This document shows positions 10,202 to 18,573 of a stretch of DNA of 64,000 nucleotides, one piece after another. Source of the stretch: Cyanobium sp. Tous-M-B4 (GTDB taxonomy: Bacteria; Cyanobacteriota; Cyanobacteriia; PCC-6307; Cyanobiaceae). Under the pieces are notes generated by a model that did not search any database, was not told the DNA's origin, and worked only from the letters and a program-made list of their open reading frames with translations. The stretch spans positions 62,001-126,000 of the forward strand of contig NZ_JAGQBA010000007.1 in NCBI RefSeq assembly GCF_024345395.1. Reading direction: 5' to 3'. The translations under genes and the position numbers were made by a program. Each line of letters starts with the position of its first letter. Within the stretch, counting starts at the first letter, position 1.

Positions 10202-11338
10202 ATCAGACCCATCCGGCTGCATCGCCTGGAGCTGCTGCGTTTCCGCAATATCAGTCGGCTGGAGCTGAGCCTGGAGGCTCCCCGGCTGCTGGTGGTCGGG
10301 GCCAATGGCGAGGGCAAATCCAACCTGCTGGAAGCGGTGGAATTACTTGGCTGCCTGCGCTCCCACCGCACCAGTAGCGATCGTGATCTGATCCAGCACG
10401 GCGAGGCCAGCGGCCAGGTGCGCGCCCTCACCAGCGGCGGGGACCAGCTGCAGCTGGAGCTGCGCCGAAGTGCTGGCAGGCAGGCCCAGCGCAACGGCAA
10501 GCAGCTGGAGCGCCAGCTCGACCTGCTGGGTTCGCTGCGCTGCGTGGGCTTCAGCGCCCTCGACCTCGAGCTGGTGCGGGGCGAGCCAGCCGGCCGACGT
10601 CAATGGCTCGACCGGGTGGTGCTACAGCTCGAACCTCTATACAGCGACCTGCTGAGTCGCTACGGCCGGCTGCTACGCCAGCGCAGCCAATTGCTGCGGC
10701 GCGGCCTGGGGGGAACCAGCTTGCTGGCCCTGCTCGACACCTTTGATCTGCAAATGGCCGTGATCGGCACCCGCTTACACCGGCGTCGCTTCCGGGCGAT
10801 CCGGCGCCTCGAGCCCCTGGCCGCAGCCTGGCAGGAGCGGCTCAGCGGCGGCCGGGAGATCCTGCAACTGAATTACCAAAGTGGCACCGTCTTGGCGGGC
10901 GAGGAGGCTGAGGAGCCTTGGCGTCAATCCCTGCTTGAGCAGCTACAGCTTCAACGCCAGGAGGAACTGCGGCTAGGCCAATGCACGGTGGGGCCCCACC
11001 GGGACGAACTAGAGCTCGCCCTGGCCGGCCAACCGGCCCGCCGCTACGGCTCAGCTGGCCAGCAGCGCACATTGGTACTGGCCCTCAAGCTGGCTGAGCT
11101 CGAGCTTGTGGGCTCCGTCTTGGGGGAGCCACCCCTGCTGCTCCTCGACGACGTGCTCGCCGAGCTAGATCCGGAGCGGCAACAATTGCTGCTCGAGGCG
11201 GTGGGCGAAGGTCACCAGTGCCTGGTGAGTGCCACCCACCTAGGAGCCTTCAGTGGGGGCTGGCAGGCCGAGAGCCAGGTGGTGCGGATGCGCGCCGGCC
11301 AGCTCGATCCGAAGATGCCAACTGACTTGGCCAGCTAG
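10202..11338 (+). CDS. recF: DNA replication/repair protein RecF
   Basis: An SMC-like ABC ATPase that loads RecA at gaps with RecO and RecR. The frame reads [26 protein letters not shown] in short order before Walker A (GANGEGKS), with the signature ([17 protein letters not shown]) and Walker B ([13 protein letters not shown]) downstream. The conserved N-terminal strand is intact at DNA level. However, between the in-frame stop at 10163 and a GTG at 10292 there is no ATG, GTG or TTG. Starting at 10292 would leave only MV before the Walker A loop. I set the start at an ATC (10202); an ATC at 10211 or CTG at 10217 are alternatives. Family identity is secure; the start is not. Confidence 0.85.
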   Translation: MRPIRLHRLELLRFRNISRLELSLEAPRLLVVGANGEGKSNLLEAVELLGCLRSHRTSSDRDLIQHGEASGQVRALTSGGDQLQLELRRSAGRQAQRNGKQLERQLDLLGSLRCVGFSALDLELVRGEPAGRRQWLDRVVLQLEPLYSDLLSRYGRLLRQRSQLLRRGLGGTSLLALLDTFDLQMAVIGTRLHRRRFRAIRRLEPLAAAWQERLSGGREILQLNYQSGTVLAGEEAEEPWRQSLLEQLQLQRQEELRLGQCTVGPHRDELELALAGQPARRYGSAGQQRTLVLALKLAELELVGSVLGEPPLLLLDDVLAELDPERQQLLLEAVGEGHQCLVSATHLGAFSGGWQAESQVVRMRAGQLDPKMPTDLAS

Positions 11339-11391
11339 GCGCAGCTACCTGGCTGACAGCGTATGGTTGGAAGCTTGTTTGGTCGGATTCG

Positions 11392-11898
11392 ATGACCCAG
11401 ACCCTGCCCTGCCTCCACCCGAACCCGGGATGGACCGAGGCCCCTGCTGCTACCACCGCAGCCTCTCCCCTGCCTCACCAGATTTCCGAAACAGTCGGAA
11501 AACACTGCATCCTTGAGCTTTATGGCTGCGACAGCGCCAAGCTCGACGACGAAGCCTTCCTGAGGGACACCATCACCGCAGCAGCGAAGCGTGCCGGTGC
11601 CACCCTCCTCAACCTGATCACCCACCGATTCGAACCCCAAGGGGTTACGGGATTGGCCCTGCTGGCCGAATCCCATATCTCGATTCACACCTGGCCGGAA
11701 TCGGGCTACGCGGCGGTTGATGTGTTCACCTGCGGTGATCACACGATGCCGGAAAAAGCCTGTGCGGTTCTCGCCGCCGAGCTTTCAGCCAACGACCACA
11801 AGCTCACCAGCTTCCGCCGCGAGACGCCGCCGTCGATTGCTGATAGCCCGCGTGATCCTTTGCAAGCTCAGGAGTTCACCGCCGCGGTGACCCTCTGA
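11392..11898 (+). CDS. speD: S-adenosylmethionine decarboxylase proenzyme
   Basis: 168 residues of the short bacterial SpeH/SpeD class, which supplies decarboxylated SAM for spermidine synthesis. The self-cleavage motif [17 protein letters not shown] is intact: cleavage before Ser ~94 makes the pyruvoyl cofactor, with His ~99 and Cys ~114 (FTCGDH) as processing and catalytic residues. The ~33 residues before [13 protein letters not shown] are longer than usual, and no later ATG offers a shorter start. It converges with the larE-like gene, with 14 bp between the stops. Confidence 0.95.
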   Translation: MTQTLPCLHPNPGWTEAPAATTAASPLPHQISETVGKHCILELYGCDSAKLDDEAFLRDTITAAAKRAGATLLNLITHRFEPQGVTGLALLAESHISIHTWPESGYAAVDVFTCGDHTMPEKACAVLAAELSANDHKLTSFRRETPPSIADSPRDPLQAQEFTAAVTL

Positions 11899-11912
11899 TC
11901 TCGGGGGGCTAA

Positions 11913-12773
11913 TCACCGGTTAACTGAGCCCAGTTCCCGGTTGAGCTTGCCGCTCACCAGCCCCTCCAGATCCAGCCCCACGGCGCTAAAACCGATCTCC
12001 AGGAAGGCCGCCACCAGCGCCTGCCTCGCTTCGGGCTTTGCCCACAAACCCAGGGCCCGATCCAATTGGAGGGGAGGCAGTTCAATCCGAGCCGTCTGGC
12101 CCTGGGAGCGCACGCGCACCTGGGGCCATCCCATTGCCAACAACCAGGCTTCCGCTGCAGCCACCCGCTGCAGCCGCTCCGCCGTGATCGGTTCGCCGTA
12201 GGGAAAGCGTGAGGCCAAACAAGGCTGGGCCGGCTTGTCCCACCAGGGCAATCCCAAGGCCCGAGAAATTTGACGTACGCCGGCCTTATCGAGGCCCACC
12301 TCGGCCAGGGGTGAGCGCGCTCCGAATTCCTTTGCGGCCCGAATGCCGGGCCGATGATCGCCTAGGTCCTCGGCATTGACGCCATCGAGCACGGTCGCCC
12401 CTGCCGCCGCGGCCGCGATCGGTGCCAACAGCCGGTGCAGCTCCCGCTTGCAGGCGTAGCAGCGCTGCTCAGGATTACTGGCGTAGGCAGGATCTGCCAG
12501 CTCCGCCGTAGCGATCTCCCGGTGGGCGATCCGCAGCCAACGAGCCTGCTCCGCCGCCTCCGCCCGCAGGTGGGGGGCTAGGGCCGGCGACACACCCGTA
12601 ATCGCCAAAGCTGCCTCACCGCGTTGCTCTACGGCGATGGCAGCCACCAGGGCGCTATCTACCCCACCGGAATAGGCCAACACCACCCGATCTAGGCACG
12701 CCAACTGCTGACGCAACGAAGCCAGCGCCAGCTCCAACGGCGGCGGCAACGGCTCCAACAGGGAAAACAACAT
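11913..12773 (-). CDS. larE: LarE-like ATP-dependent sulfur transferase
   Basis: A 286-residue PP-loop ATPase with SGGVDS (residues ~35-40) and the LarE block QPCLASRFPYGEPIT. LarE inserts sulfur into the pyridinium dithiocarboxylate precursor of the nickel-pincer cofactor. The start at 12773 (MLFSLLEPLP) is preferred, because the longer frame to 12887 runs under the divergent cobO-like gene. Three cysteines are visible at ~105, ~108 (CYACK) and ~185, the pattern expected for [4Fe-4S]-type LarE rather than the single-cysteine sacrificial type. No larA, larB or larC is present here, so the real product in this organism is open. Confidence 0.82.
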   Translation of the reverse strand: MLFSLLEPLPPPLELALASLRQQLACLDRVVLAYSGGVDSALVAAIAVEQRGEAALAITGVSPALAPHLRAEAAEQARWLRIAHREIATAELADPAYASNPEQRCYACKRELHRLLAPIAAAAAGATVLDGVNAEDLGDHRPGIRAAKEFGARSPLAEVGLDKAGVRQISRALGLPWWDKPAQPCLASRFPYGEPITAERLQRVAAAEAWLLAMGWPQVRVRSQGQTARIELPPLQLDRALGLWAKPEARQALVAAFLEIGFSAVGLDLEGLVSGKLNRELGSVNR

Positions 12774-12837
12774 CGCCACCAAACTCCTGCCCAGATCTTG
12801 GCAACCCCCACCCCAATGACGCCGGTAACATCGCCAC

Positions 12838-13986
12838 ATGAGCAGCACCCAGACGCCGCAACGGGGAACGGGCCGAGGTATCGGCATCCGTACGGCGGCC
12901 GGCAGCGATGAGCGCGCCCATGGCCAGCTGCACGTCTACGACGGCGATGGCAAGGGCAAAAGCCAGGCGGCACTAGGGGTAGTTCTGCGCACCATCGGCC
13001 TGGGTATCTGCGAGCAAAAACGCACACGGGTGCTGCTACTGCGCTTTCTCAAGGGACCCGGCCGGGCCTACGACGAAGACGCCGCCATCGAAGCCCTGCA
13101 ACAGGGCTTCCCCCATCTAATCGATCAGGTGCGCACCGGCAGGGGAGACTTTTTCAGCGCCGAGGAAGCCACCCGCTTCGACCGGCAGGAGGCCCAGCGG
13201 GGCTGGGACATCGCCAAAGGGGCCATCGCCAGCGACCTCTACTCCGTGGTGGTGCTCGACGAGCTCAACCCGGTGCTGGATCTGGGCCTGCTTGATGTCG
13301 AAGATGTGGCCCGCACCCTGGCGGCCAAACCCGACGGCATGGAGGTGATCTGCACAGGTCGAGGTGCGCCCCGCCAGCTGGTGCAACTGGCTGACCTGCA
13401 CTCGGAAATGCGCGCCCACCAGGGCCCCGGCGGCCTTGAAGGCGTCGAGATTTACACCGGTGAAGGCAAGGGGAAATCCACCAGTGCCCTGGGCAAGGGG
13501 CTGCAGGCGATCGGCCGTGGCATCAGCCAGGACAAAAGCCACCGGGTGCTGATTCTGCAGTGGCTCAAAGGTGGCGCTGGCTACACCGAAGATGCCGCTA
13601 TAGCAGCTCTGCGCGAGAGCTATCCCCACCTGGTGGATCACCTGCGCTCCGGGCGCGATGCAATCGTGTGGCGTGGCCAGCAGCAGCCGATCGACTACGT
13701 GGAAGCTGAGCGGGCCTGGGAGATCGCCCGGGCCGCCATCTCTAGCGGCCTCTACAAAACGGTGATCCTCGATGAGATCAACCCGACAGTGGATCTGGAG
13801 CTGCTGCCGGTGGAGCCGATCGTGCAAACCCTCCTGCGCAAACCCGCTGAAACGGAAGTAATTCTCACCGGCCGCTGTAAAAACCGGCCTGCCTATTTCG
13901 ACCTGGCTTCGGTGCACTCCGAGATGGTGTGCCACAAGCATTACGCCGAGCGCGGCGTCGATCTCAAACGCGGCGTGGATTACTGA
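12838..13986 (+). CDS. Tandem-domain CobO/CobA-like protein (corrinoid adenosyltransferase family)
   Basis: 382 residues containing two consecutive copies (residues ~28-195 and ~200-382) of the CobA/CobO/BtuR P-loop fold. Each copy has its own Walker A (GDGKGKS ~36-42 and GEGKGKS ~208-214), a VVLDELNP / VILDEINP Walker B-like strand, an ICTGRG / ILTGRC loop and an LHSEM / VHSEM motif. Single-domain homologues adenosylate cob(I)alamin. The FTW-type corrin-contact segment of classical CobA is not obvious in either copy, and only the second copy keeps the C-terminal GVDY-type tail. It could be an active enzyme with an internal dimer or a diverged ATPase. Confidence 0.8.
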   Translation: MSSTQTPQRGTGRGIGIRTAAGSDERAHGQLHVYDGDGKGKSQAALGVVLRTIGLGICEQKRTRVLLLRFLKGPGRAYDEDAAIEALQQGFPHLIDQVRTGRGDFFSAEEATRFDRQEAQRGWDIAKGAIASDLYSVVVLDELNPVLDLGLLDVEDVARTLAAKPDGMEVICTGRGAPRQLVQLADLHSEMRAHQGPGGLEGVEIYTGEGKGKSTSALGKGLQAIGRGISQDKSHRVLILQWLKGGAGYTEDAAIAALRESYPHLVDHLRSGRDAIVWRGQQQPIDYVEAERAWEIARAAISSGLYKTVILDEINPTVDLELLPVEPIVQTLLRKPAETEVILTGRCKNRPAYFDLASVHSEMVCHKHYAERGVDLKRGVDY

Positions 13987-14015
13987 TGCTGGACTACTGA
14001 GGCTGGACTACTGAG
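13974..14015. repeat. Three 14-bp tandem repeats at the end of the cobO-like gene
   Basis: Two identical 14-bp units (gctggactactgag) sit at 13988-14001 and 14002-14015. A degenerate copy (10 of 14 matches) overlaps the last codons and stop of the cobO-like gene. The last unit can pair with ctcagtag at 14023-14030 to form an 8-bp stem between two convergent genes, but no T run follows. Confidence 0.7.
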
Positions 14016-14023
14016 AAGAGGCC

Positions 14024-15196
14024 TCAGTAGCGCATCACACTCGGATCAACTTCCTGGCTCCAGGCATCAATGCCGCCGGCTACGTTGATGCCCTCGATGC
14101 CGTGACGTTTCAGGGCGATCAGGGCCTTGGCACTGCGGCCGCCCAGCTTGCAGTGGGCGTAAAGGCTTTTGCCTGTCGCCAGCTGCTGGATGCGTTCCAC
14201 GGCCGTGCCGTTCTCGATCTGATCGAGAGGGATCAAAACGGCGCCGGCAATCACGGCGATCTCAGCCTCGGGGGGGTTGCGCACGTCGATCAGCACCAGG
14301 CCACTGGTATCACCATCGAGCAGCGTTTTGAGCTCGCCCACGCTGATGCTCTCCACAGCTCCGGATTCTTCCTGGCCAGGTGCGGTGCCGCCAACGCCGC
14401 AAAACTCTTGATAATCAATGAGTTTGTCGATCACTGGGCGCTCGGGATTGGGCCGCAGCTTCAGCTCCCTGAATTTCATCGCCAGGGCATCAAACAGCAG
14501 CAGCCGGCCGCTGAGGGTGGTGCCGATGCCGGTGATGATCTTCACCGCCTCGGTGGCCTGGATGACACCGATGATTCCGGGTAGCACCCCCACCACTCCG
14601 CCCTCGGCGCAGGAGGGCACCATGCCCGGCGGCGGCGGCTCAGGGAAAAGGTCCCGGTAGTTGGGGCTGGCTGCATCCAGGTTGAACACCGTTGCCTGAC
14701 CTTCAAAGCGGAAGATCGAGCCGTAGACATTTGGCTTGCCCAGCAGCACGCAGGCGTCGTTCACCAGGTAGCGGGTGGGGAAGTTATCCGTGCCGTCGCA
14801 GACCAGGTCGTAGCCGGAGATGATCTCCAGGGCGTTTTCGCTGGTGAGAGCGGTCTCGTAGAGATCCACCTGGCAATGGGGATTGATCTCCAGGATGCGG
14901 GCCTTGGCCGATTCAATCTTGGGCTTGCCAACCCAGCTGGTGCCATGGATCACCTGGCGCTGGAGGTTGGAGTGGTCGACCACATCGAAATCGACGATGC
15001 CGAGCCGGCCTACGCCGGCAGCCGCTAGATAAAGGAGCAAGGGCGAGCCGAGCCCACCGGTGCCCACGCACAGAACAGAAGCCGCCTTGAGCCGCTTTTG
15101 CCCCTCCATACCCACCTCTGGCAGGATCAGGTGCCGGGCAAAGCGAGCCACCTCATCGGGGCTGAGCTGGACGCCGCTGGTGTCGGGAGGAAGCAT
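14024..15196 (-). CDS. moeZ: MoeZ-type E1-like adenylyltransferase with C-terminal rhodanese domain
   Basis: 390 residues. The N-terminal ThiF/MoeB domain has the ATP loop GTGGLGS (~45-51), the DFDVVDHSNLQRQ and CDGTDNFPTRYLVND motifs and the conserved Cys ~196 in VPSCAEGGV. The C-terminal rhodanese domain has active-site loop CKLGGRS (Cys ~349). The zinc CxxC pairs of E. coli MoeB are absent (SPNYRDLFPEP instead), as in actinobacterial MoeZ. Such proteins adenylate and thiocarboxylate ubiquitin-like sulfur carriers (MoaD, ThiS, CysO). The start at 15196 lies 11 bp after the upstream JAMM gene stop. Confidence 0.9.
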   Translation of the reverse strand: MLPPDTSGVQLSPDEVARFARHLILPEVGMEGQKRLKAASVLCVGTGGLGSPLLLYLAAAGVGRLGIVDFDVVDHSNLQRQVIHGTSWVGKPKIESAKARILEINPHCQVDLYETALTSENALEIISGYDLVCDGTDNFPTRYLVNDACVLLGKPNVYGSIFRFEGQATVFNLDAASPNYRDLFPEPPPPGMVPSCAEGGVVGVLPGIIGVIQATEAVKIITGIGTTLSGRLLLFDALAMKFRELKLRPNPERPVIDKLIDYQEFCGVGGTAPGQEESGAVESISVGELKTLLDGDTSGLVLIDVRNPPEAEIAVIAGAVLIPLDQIENGTAVERIQQLATGKSLYAHCKLGGRSAKALIALKRHGIEGINVAGGIDAWSQEVDPSVMRY

Positions 15197-15207
15197 GGCC
15201 TCTTGGA

Positions 15208-15654
15208 TCAGGACACCATTCTCCATGGCAGGCGCAGGGGCGCGGCCGGAGCTTCCGGCAGCCACCAGGCAACCAACTCCCCGCCAAGGTTTTCGGCCCC
15301 GAGGATCACCATCAAAGTGGATACCCCACAGAGACTGCGATCGGTGTCAGAAGGCGCGGCCCCACTGGTGGGGTGGCTGTGGGCCGAGCCCAGCAGCTCC
15401 AGCCCCTGCGCCCTGCCCCACTTCTGCGCCTGCAGCTGCTCCCTTGGATCAATCGCAAAGCGACGGCAGCGTTGCTGAGGCTGGGGCCAGACGTTGCAAC
15501 ACGGCCAGATCAAGCGCAGTTGCCAGTCGCACTCATAGCTTTCGCCCAACAGCAATGCACAACCCTCCTCCGGTTCGGCGCTGGCCAGGATGGGGCGCAA
15601 AACGGTGAGCAGGTGCAGATCAGTCCTGATTTGCTCTGGCGCTTGGGAGAACAC
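15208..15654 (-). CDS. JAMM/MPN+ (M67) metallopeptidase
   Basis: 148 residues from a GTG start. It carries the JAMM zinc signature: a glutamate in EEGCALLLG near residue 30 and HSHPTSGAAPSDTD, i.e. HxH-x7-SxxD. The closest functional model is mycobacterial Mec, which trims or desulfurates a ubiquitin-like sulfur carrier. It is directly upstream of moeZ on the same strand, 11 bp apart, supporting a shared sulfur-carrier pathway. The carrier itself is not encoded in this window. Confidence 0.85.
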   Translation of the reverse strand: MFSQAPEQIRTDLHLLTVLRPILASAEPEEGCALLLGESYECDWQLRLIWPCCNVWPQPQQRCRRFAIDPREQLQAQKWGRAQGLELLGSAHSHPTSGAAPSDTDRSLCGVSTLMVILGAENLGGELVAWWLPEAPAAPLRLPWRMVS

Positions 15655-15665
15655 GCCGATACCTT

Positions 15666-16088
15666 ATGAATCATTCCAAACATTCGCCTTCCAACCGGTC
15701 CATGAGCGATACCACCACCGACGCGGTTGAGCAGGGCACTGCCACTGAAGTGGAGACTGACGCCACCTCCGGTGCCGCCGAAGCCAGTTTTAGTGAGCGT
15801 TACAGCGAAATACTTGCCAAGGTGAACGGCACCTTGGACCAAGTGGACTGGAGCCAGATGGGCCGGATCGGCAAAGCCAGCGGCGTGATTCTGGCTGTGA
15901 TCGTCGCTCAGATCTTGATCAAAGGAGTGCTCGACGCAATCAACCTGCTGCCCGTGGTTCCCGGCCTGCTAGAACTGCTGGGCTTGGTAGTTGTAGGCCA
16001 GTGGAGTTGGCACAACCTCACCACCAGCGAAAAGCGTGGTGCGGTGGTGGCCAAGGTCCAGAACCTGCGCAAGGAGTATCTGGGCTAA
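15666..16088 (+). CDS. CAAD-domain (CURT1-like) membrane protein
   Basis: 140 residues (128 if it starts at the second in-frame ATG, 15702). A Thr/Glu/Ala-rich N-terminus precedes an amphipathic segment and two hydrophobic helices, KASGVILAVIVAQILIKGVL and VVPGLLELLGLVVVGQWSW, then a basic tail. This is the CAAD domain, first named as an appendage of cyanobacterial aminoacyl-tRNA synthetases and homologous to plant CURT1 thylakoid-curvature proteins. A thylakoid membrane location is likely. Its stop abuts the stop of the convergent kinase gene with no spacer. Confidence 0.83.
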   Translation: MNHSKHSPSNRSMSDTTTDAVEQGTATEVETDATSGAAEASFSERYSEILAKVNGTLDQVDWSQMGRIGKASGVILAVIVAQILIKGVLDAINLLPVVPGLLELLGLVVVGQWSWHNLTTSEKRGAVVAKVQNLRKEYLG

Positions 16089-16976
16089 TCAGCACCTATT
16101 AAGTAGCAGCTGATCAATGCTGGCTTGAGCCTGGCGGCCCCAGCCGCCGCCAAACAGATTGGCGTGATTCAAAAGGTGATACAGGTTGTAGAGGGCGACC
16201 CGACCCTTGGCCGCTGGTTCCAGCGGCCAGACATCTTTGTAACCGCTAAAAAAAGCCTTCGGAAAACCGCCGAATAGCTGGGCCATCGCCAGATCCACTT
16301 CCCGATCTCCCCAGAAACAGGCGGGATCAAACATTGTGCTGGAGCCATTGGTCAGCAGGCCCGCATTGCCGCACCAAAGATCCCCGTGCACAAGCACCGG
16401 CTCACAGTGATGGCTGCTCAGCCATCGCGGCACCAGCTCCAGCAGCTCCCGTGCTCCCCGCAGCGGCTCTCCCCGGCTAGCGGCCCAAGCCAGCTGGGGC
16501 GCCAAGCGGCACTCCACAAAAAACACCCCCCAAGCGGAGCGCCAGCCGTTGGGCTGGGGGGCTGATCCAATGAAGTTGTCTGCCGCAGCGCCGTAGCCAG
16601 GGGTTGGTGCCGAGCCGGCACTGCTGCGGTGCAGCTGGGCCAAGCCCTGGCCGCATCGAAACCAACCACCTTCAGCTGCGGCGCCAGATGAGCCTGCCAA
16701 CTGCAACCAGCTGAGCAGCAGCACGGCGCGATCGTCGGCCACTCCCCAGGCCAGGGGCTCTGGAATCACCAGCGCGGCAGGCGCATGGTGTGCCAACTGC
16801 TGCAGGCCGTTTAGCTCCGCCTCAAACATGGGCAGTGCTGCGGCCCCGTTGGTCTTGGCAAACACGCTGCGACCATCAGCCAACTCCAGCCGCCAGGCCT
16901 GGTGGATACAACCACCCCCCAGCGGCGCTTGGGCCACCACGGCGCAGCCGAGCTGCTGCTCTACCCAGGCCTGCAT
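16089..16976 (-). CDS. Fructosamine kinase-family protein
   Basis: About 295 residues of the aminoglycoside-phosphotransferase-like fold: PLGGGCIHQAWRLELADGRSVFAKTN (nucleotide loop and lysine), a central helical region, the catalytic HGDLWCGNAG motif and metal-binding FDPACFWGDREVDLAMAQLFGGF. Fructosamine-3-kinases and bacterial relatives phosphorylate ketosamines or protein ribulosamines, a deglycation role. The ATG at 16976 is favoured for spacing; 16991 is also in frame. It is divergent from the crtD-like gene, 35 bp apart. Confidence 0.87.
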   Translation of the reverse strand: MQAWVEQQLGCAVVAQAPLGGGCIHQAWRLELADGRSVFAKTNGAAALPMFEAELNGLQQLAHHAPAALVIPEPLAWGVADDRAVLLLSWLQLAGSSGAAAEGGWFRCGQGLAQLHRSSAGSAPTPGYGAAADNFIGSAPQPNGWRSAWGVFFVECRLAPQLAWAASRGEPLRGARELLELVPRWLSSHHCEPVLVHGDLWCGNAGLLTNGSSTMFDPACFWGDREVDLAMAQLFGGFPKAFFSGYKDVWPLEPAAKGRVALYNLYHLLNHANLFGGGWGRQAQASIDQLLLNRC

Positions 16977-17011
16977 CGCGCGCTCGCGCACCTGGTTGCC
17001 AGCATGGCGCC

Positions 17012-18559
17012 ATGGAGAAGCGCCTCGATGTAGTGGTAGTGGGCGCCGGCATCGCCGGCCTCACCGCCGCAGCCCTTCTGGCCCGAGAGGGCCTGACGGT
17101 GGAACTGCTGGAAGCCCACCAGCAGAGCGGCGGCTGCGCCGGCACCTTCCGCCGCGGCCCCTACACCTTTGATGTGGGCGCCACCCAGGTGGCAGGCCTG
17201 GAACCGGGCGGCAGCCACCAGCGCCTGCTGGCCCACTTCGGTCTGCCCCTACCGCAGGCCACCCCCCTGGATCCGGCCTGCGTGGTGGATCTGGCCGATG
17301 GCCGGCCGCCGGTGCGGATCTGGCGCGATCCTGCGCGCTGGAACGCCGAGCGGGAGCAGCAGTTTCCCGGCAGCGGCCGCTTCTGGCAGCTCTGCGCCAC
17401 CCTGCATGGTGCCAACTGGGCTTTTGCAAGCCGCGATCCGGTGCTGCCGCCGCGCAGCCTCTGGGACCTGGGCCAGCTGCTGCCGGCCCTGAGACCCTCC
17501 AACCTGGCCAGTGGCCTACTGGCTGCCGCCAGTGTGGCTGATCTGCTCACGCTCACGGGCTGTGGCGACGATCCACGCCTGCGCCGCTTCCTGGATCTGC
17601 AGCTACGCCTTTACTCCCAGGAGCCAGCAGAGCGCACCGCCGCCCTCTATGGCGCCACCGTGCTGGCCATGGGCCAGGCACCGCTTGGGCTCTGGCACCT
17701 GCAGGGCTCAATGCAGGTGCTCAGCCAGCAGCTGGAGCAGGCCCTGGCTGCCGGCGGCGGCCAGCTGCGACTGCGACACCGGGTGAGCAGCCTGGAGCGC
17801 AGCAACGAGCCTGGAGGCGGGCCCGGCAGGGCAGGCTGGAGGTTGCAGGGCGAGCAGCTGGGGGGGGCCGGCAAGGGGCAGACGTTCAACTTGAGCGCTA
17901 CCAATGTGGTACTGGCCATACCGGTACAAAGCCTGCCCGCTCTGCTCGGCCAGCAGCTGCCCGCGGGCTACCGCAGCCGGATAGAAAATTTGAGCGAGCC
18001 ATCTGGGGCATTGGTTTTTTACGGTGCCATTGAGCGAGCCCTGCTGCCTGCCAACTGTCCCGCCCACCTACAACTCGATTGGGCCGATCCGGGCAGCTTG
18101 TTTGTGTCGGTGAGCCACGAGGGCGACGGCCGGGCGCCGGCGGGCCTGGCCACGGTGATCGCCAGCGTGTTCACACCAGCGAAGCCCTGGTTTGGCCTCG
18201 AAGCCAGCGCCTACGACCAAGCAAAGGCTGAAGCGCTAGCCGCCATGCAGCGGGGGTTGGAGTCGCTGCTGGGCATCAGCCCAGAACAGTGGCGCCACGC
18301 TGAACTAGCCACACCCCGGGGGTTTGAGCGCTGGACCGGGCGGCCCTTTGGCTTTGTGGGCGGCCTGGGACAGCACCCCAGCCGCTTCGGGCCCTTCGGA
18401 TTAGCCAGCCGCACCCCCCTGCCGGGCCTGTGGCTATGCGGTGATTCGATCCACCCCGGCGAGGGCACCGCCGCCGTAGGCCTTTCTGCCCTGATGGCCT
18501 GCCGGCAGCTGCTGGCAGAGCGGGGCCAGACGCTGAGCCTCAGCGGACTGAGCACCTAG
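17012..18559 (+). CDS. crtD: Carotenoid C-3',4' desaturase-like FAD oxidoreductase
   Basis: 515 residues of the CrtI/CrtISO-type flavoprotein family. A dinucleotide-binding loop (VVVVGAGIAGLTAAALL) is at the N-terminus, followed by GGCAGTFRRGPYTFDVGATQVAGLEPGG, which resembles cyanobacterial CrtD, and a C-terminal FAD block GLWLCGDSIHPGEGTAAVGLSA. CrtD introduces the 3',4' double bond of myxol glycosides. Carotene isomerase or another desaturase of the family cannot be ruled out by eye. The start was set at the ATG just before the FAD motif; upstream in-frame sequence is the antisense of the kinase gene. Confidence 0.75.
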   Translation: MEKRLDVVVVGAGIAGLTAAALLAREGLTVELLEAHQQSGGCAGTFRRGPYTFDVGATQVAGLEPGGSHQRLLAHFGLPLPQATPLDPACVVDLADGRPPVRIWRDPARWNAEREQQFPGSGRFWQLCATLHGANWAFASRDPVLPPRSLWDLGQLLPALRPSNLASGLLAAASVADLLTLTGCGDDPRLRRFLDLQLRLYSQEPAERTAALYGATVLAMGQAPLGLWHLQGSMQVLSQQLEQALAAGGGQLRLRHRVSSLERSNEPGGGPGRAGWRLQGEQLGGAGKGQTFNLSATNVVLAIPVQSLPALLGQQLPAGYRSRIENLSEPSGALVFYGAIERALLPANCPAHLQLDWADPGSLFVSVSHEGDGRAPAGLATVIASVFTPAKPWFGLEASAYDQAKAEALAAMQRGLESLLGISPEQWRHAELATPRGFERWTGRPFGFVGGLGQHPSRFGPFGLASRTPLPGLWLCGDSIHPGEGTAAVGLSALMACRQLLAERGQTLSLSGLST

Positions 18560-18573
18560 CCATGTCGAGGGGA

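Noticed and set aside
12773-12887. Extended start of the larE-like gene
   Set aside because: The extra residues lie under the divergent cobO-like gene and are not LarE-like.
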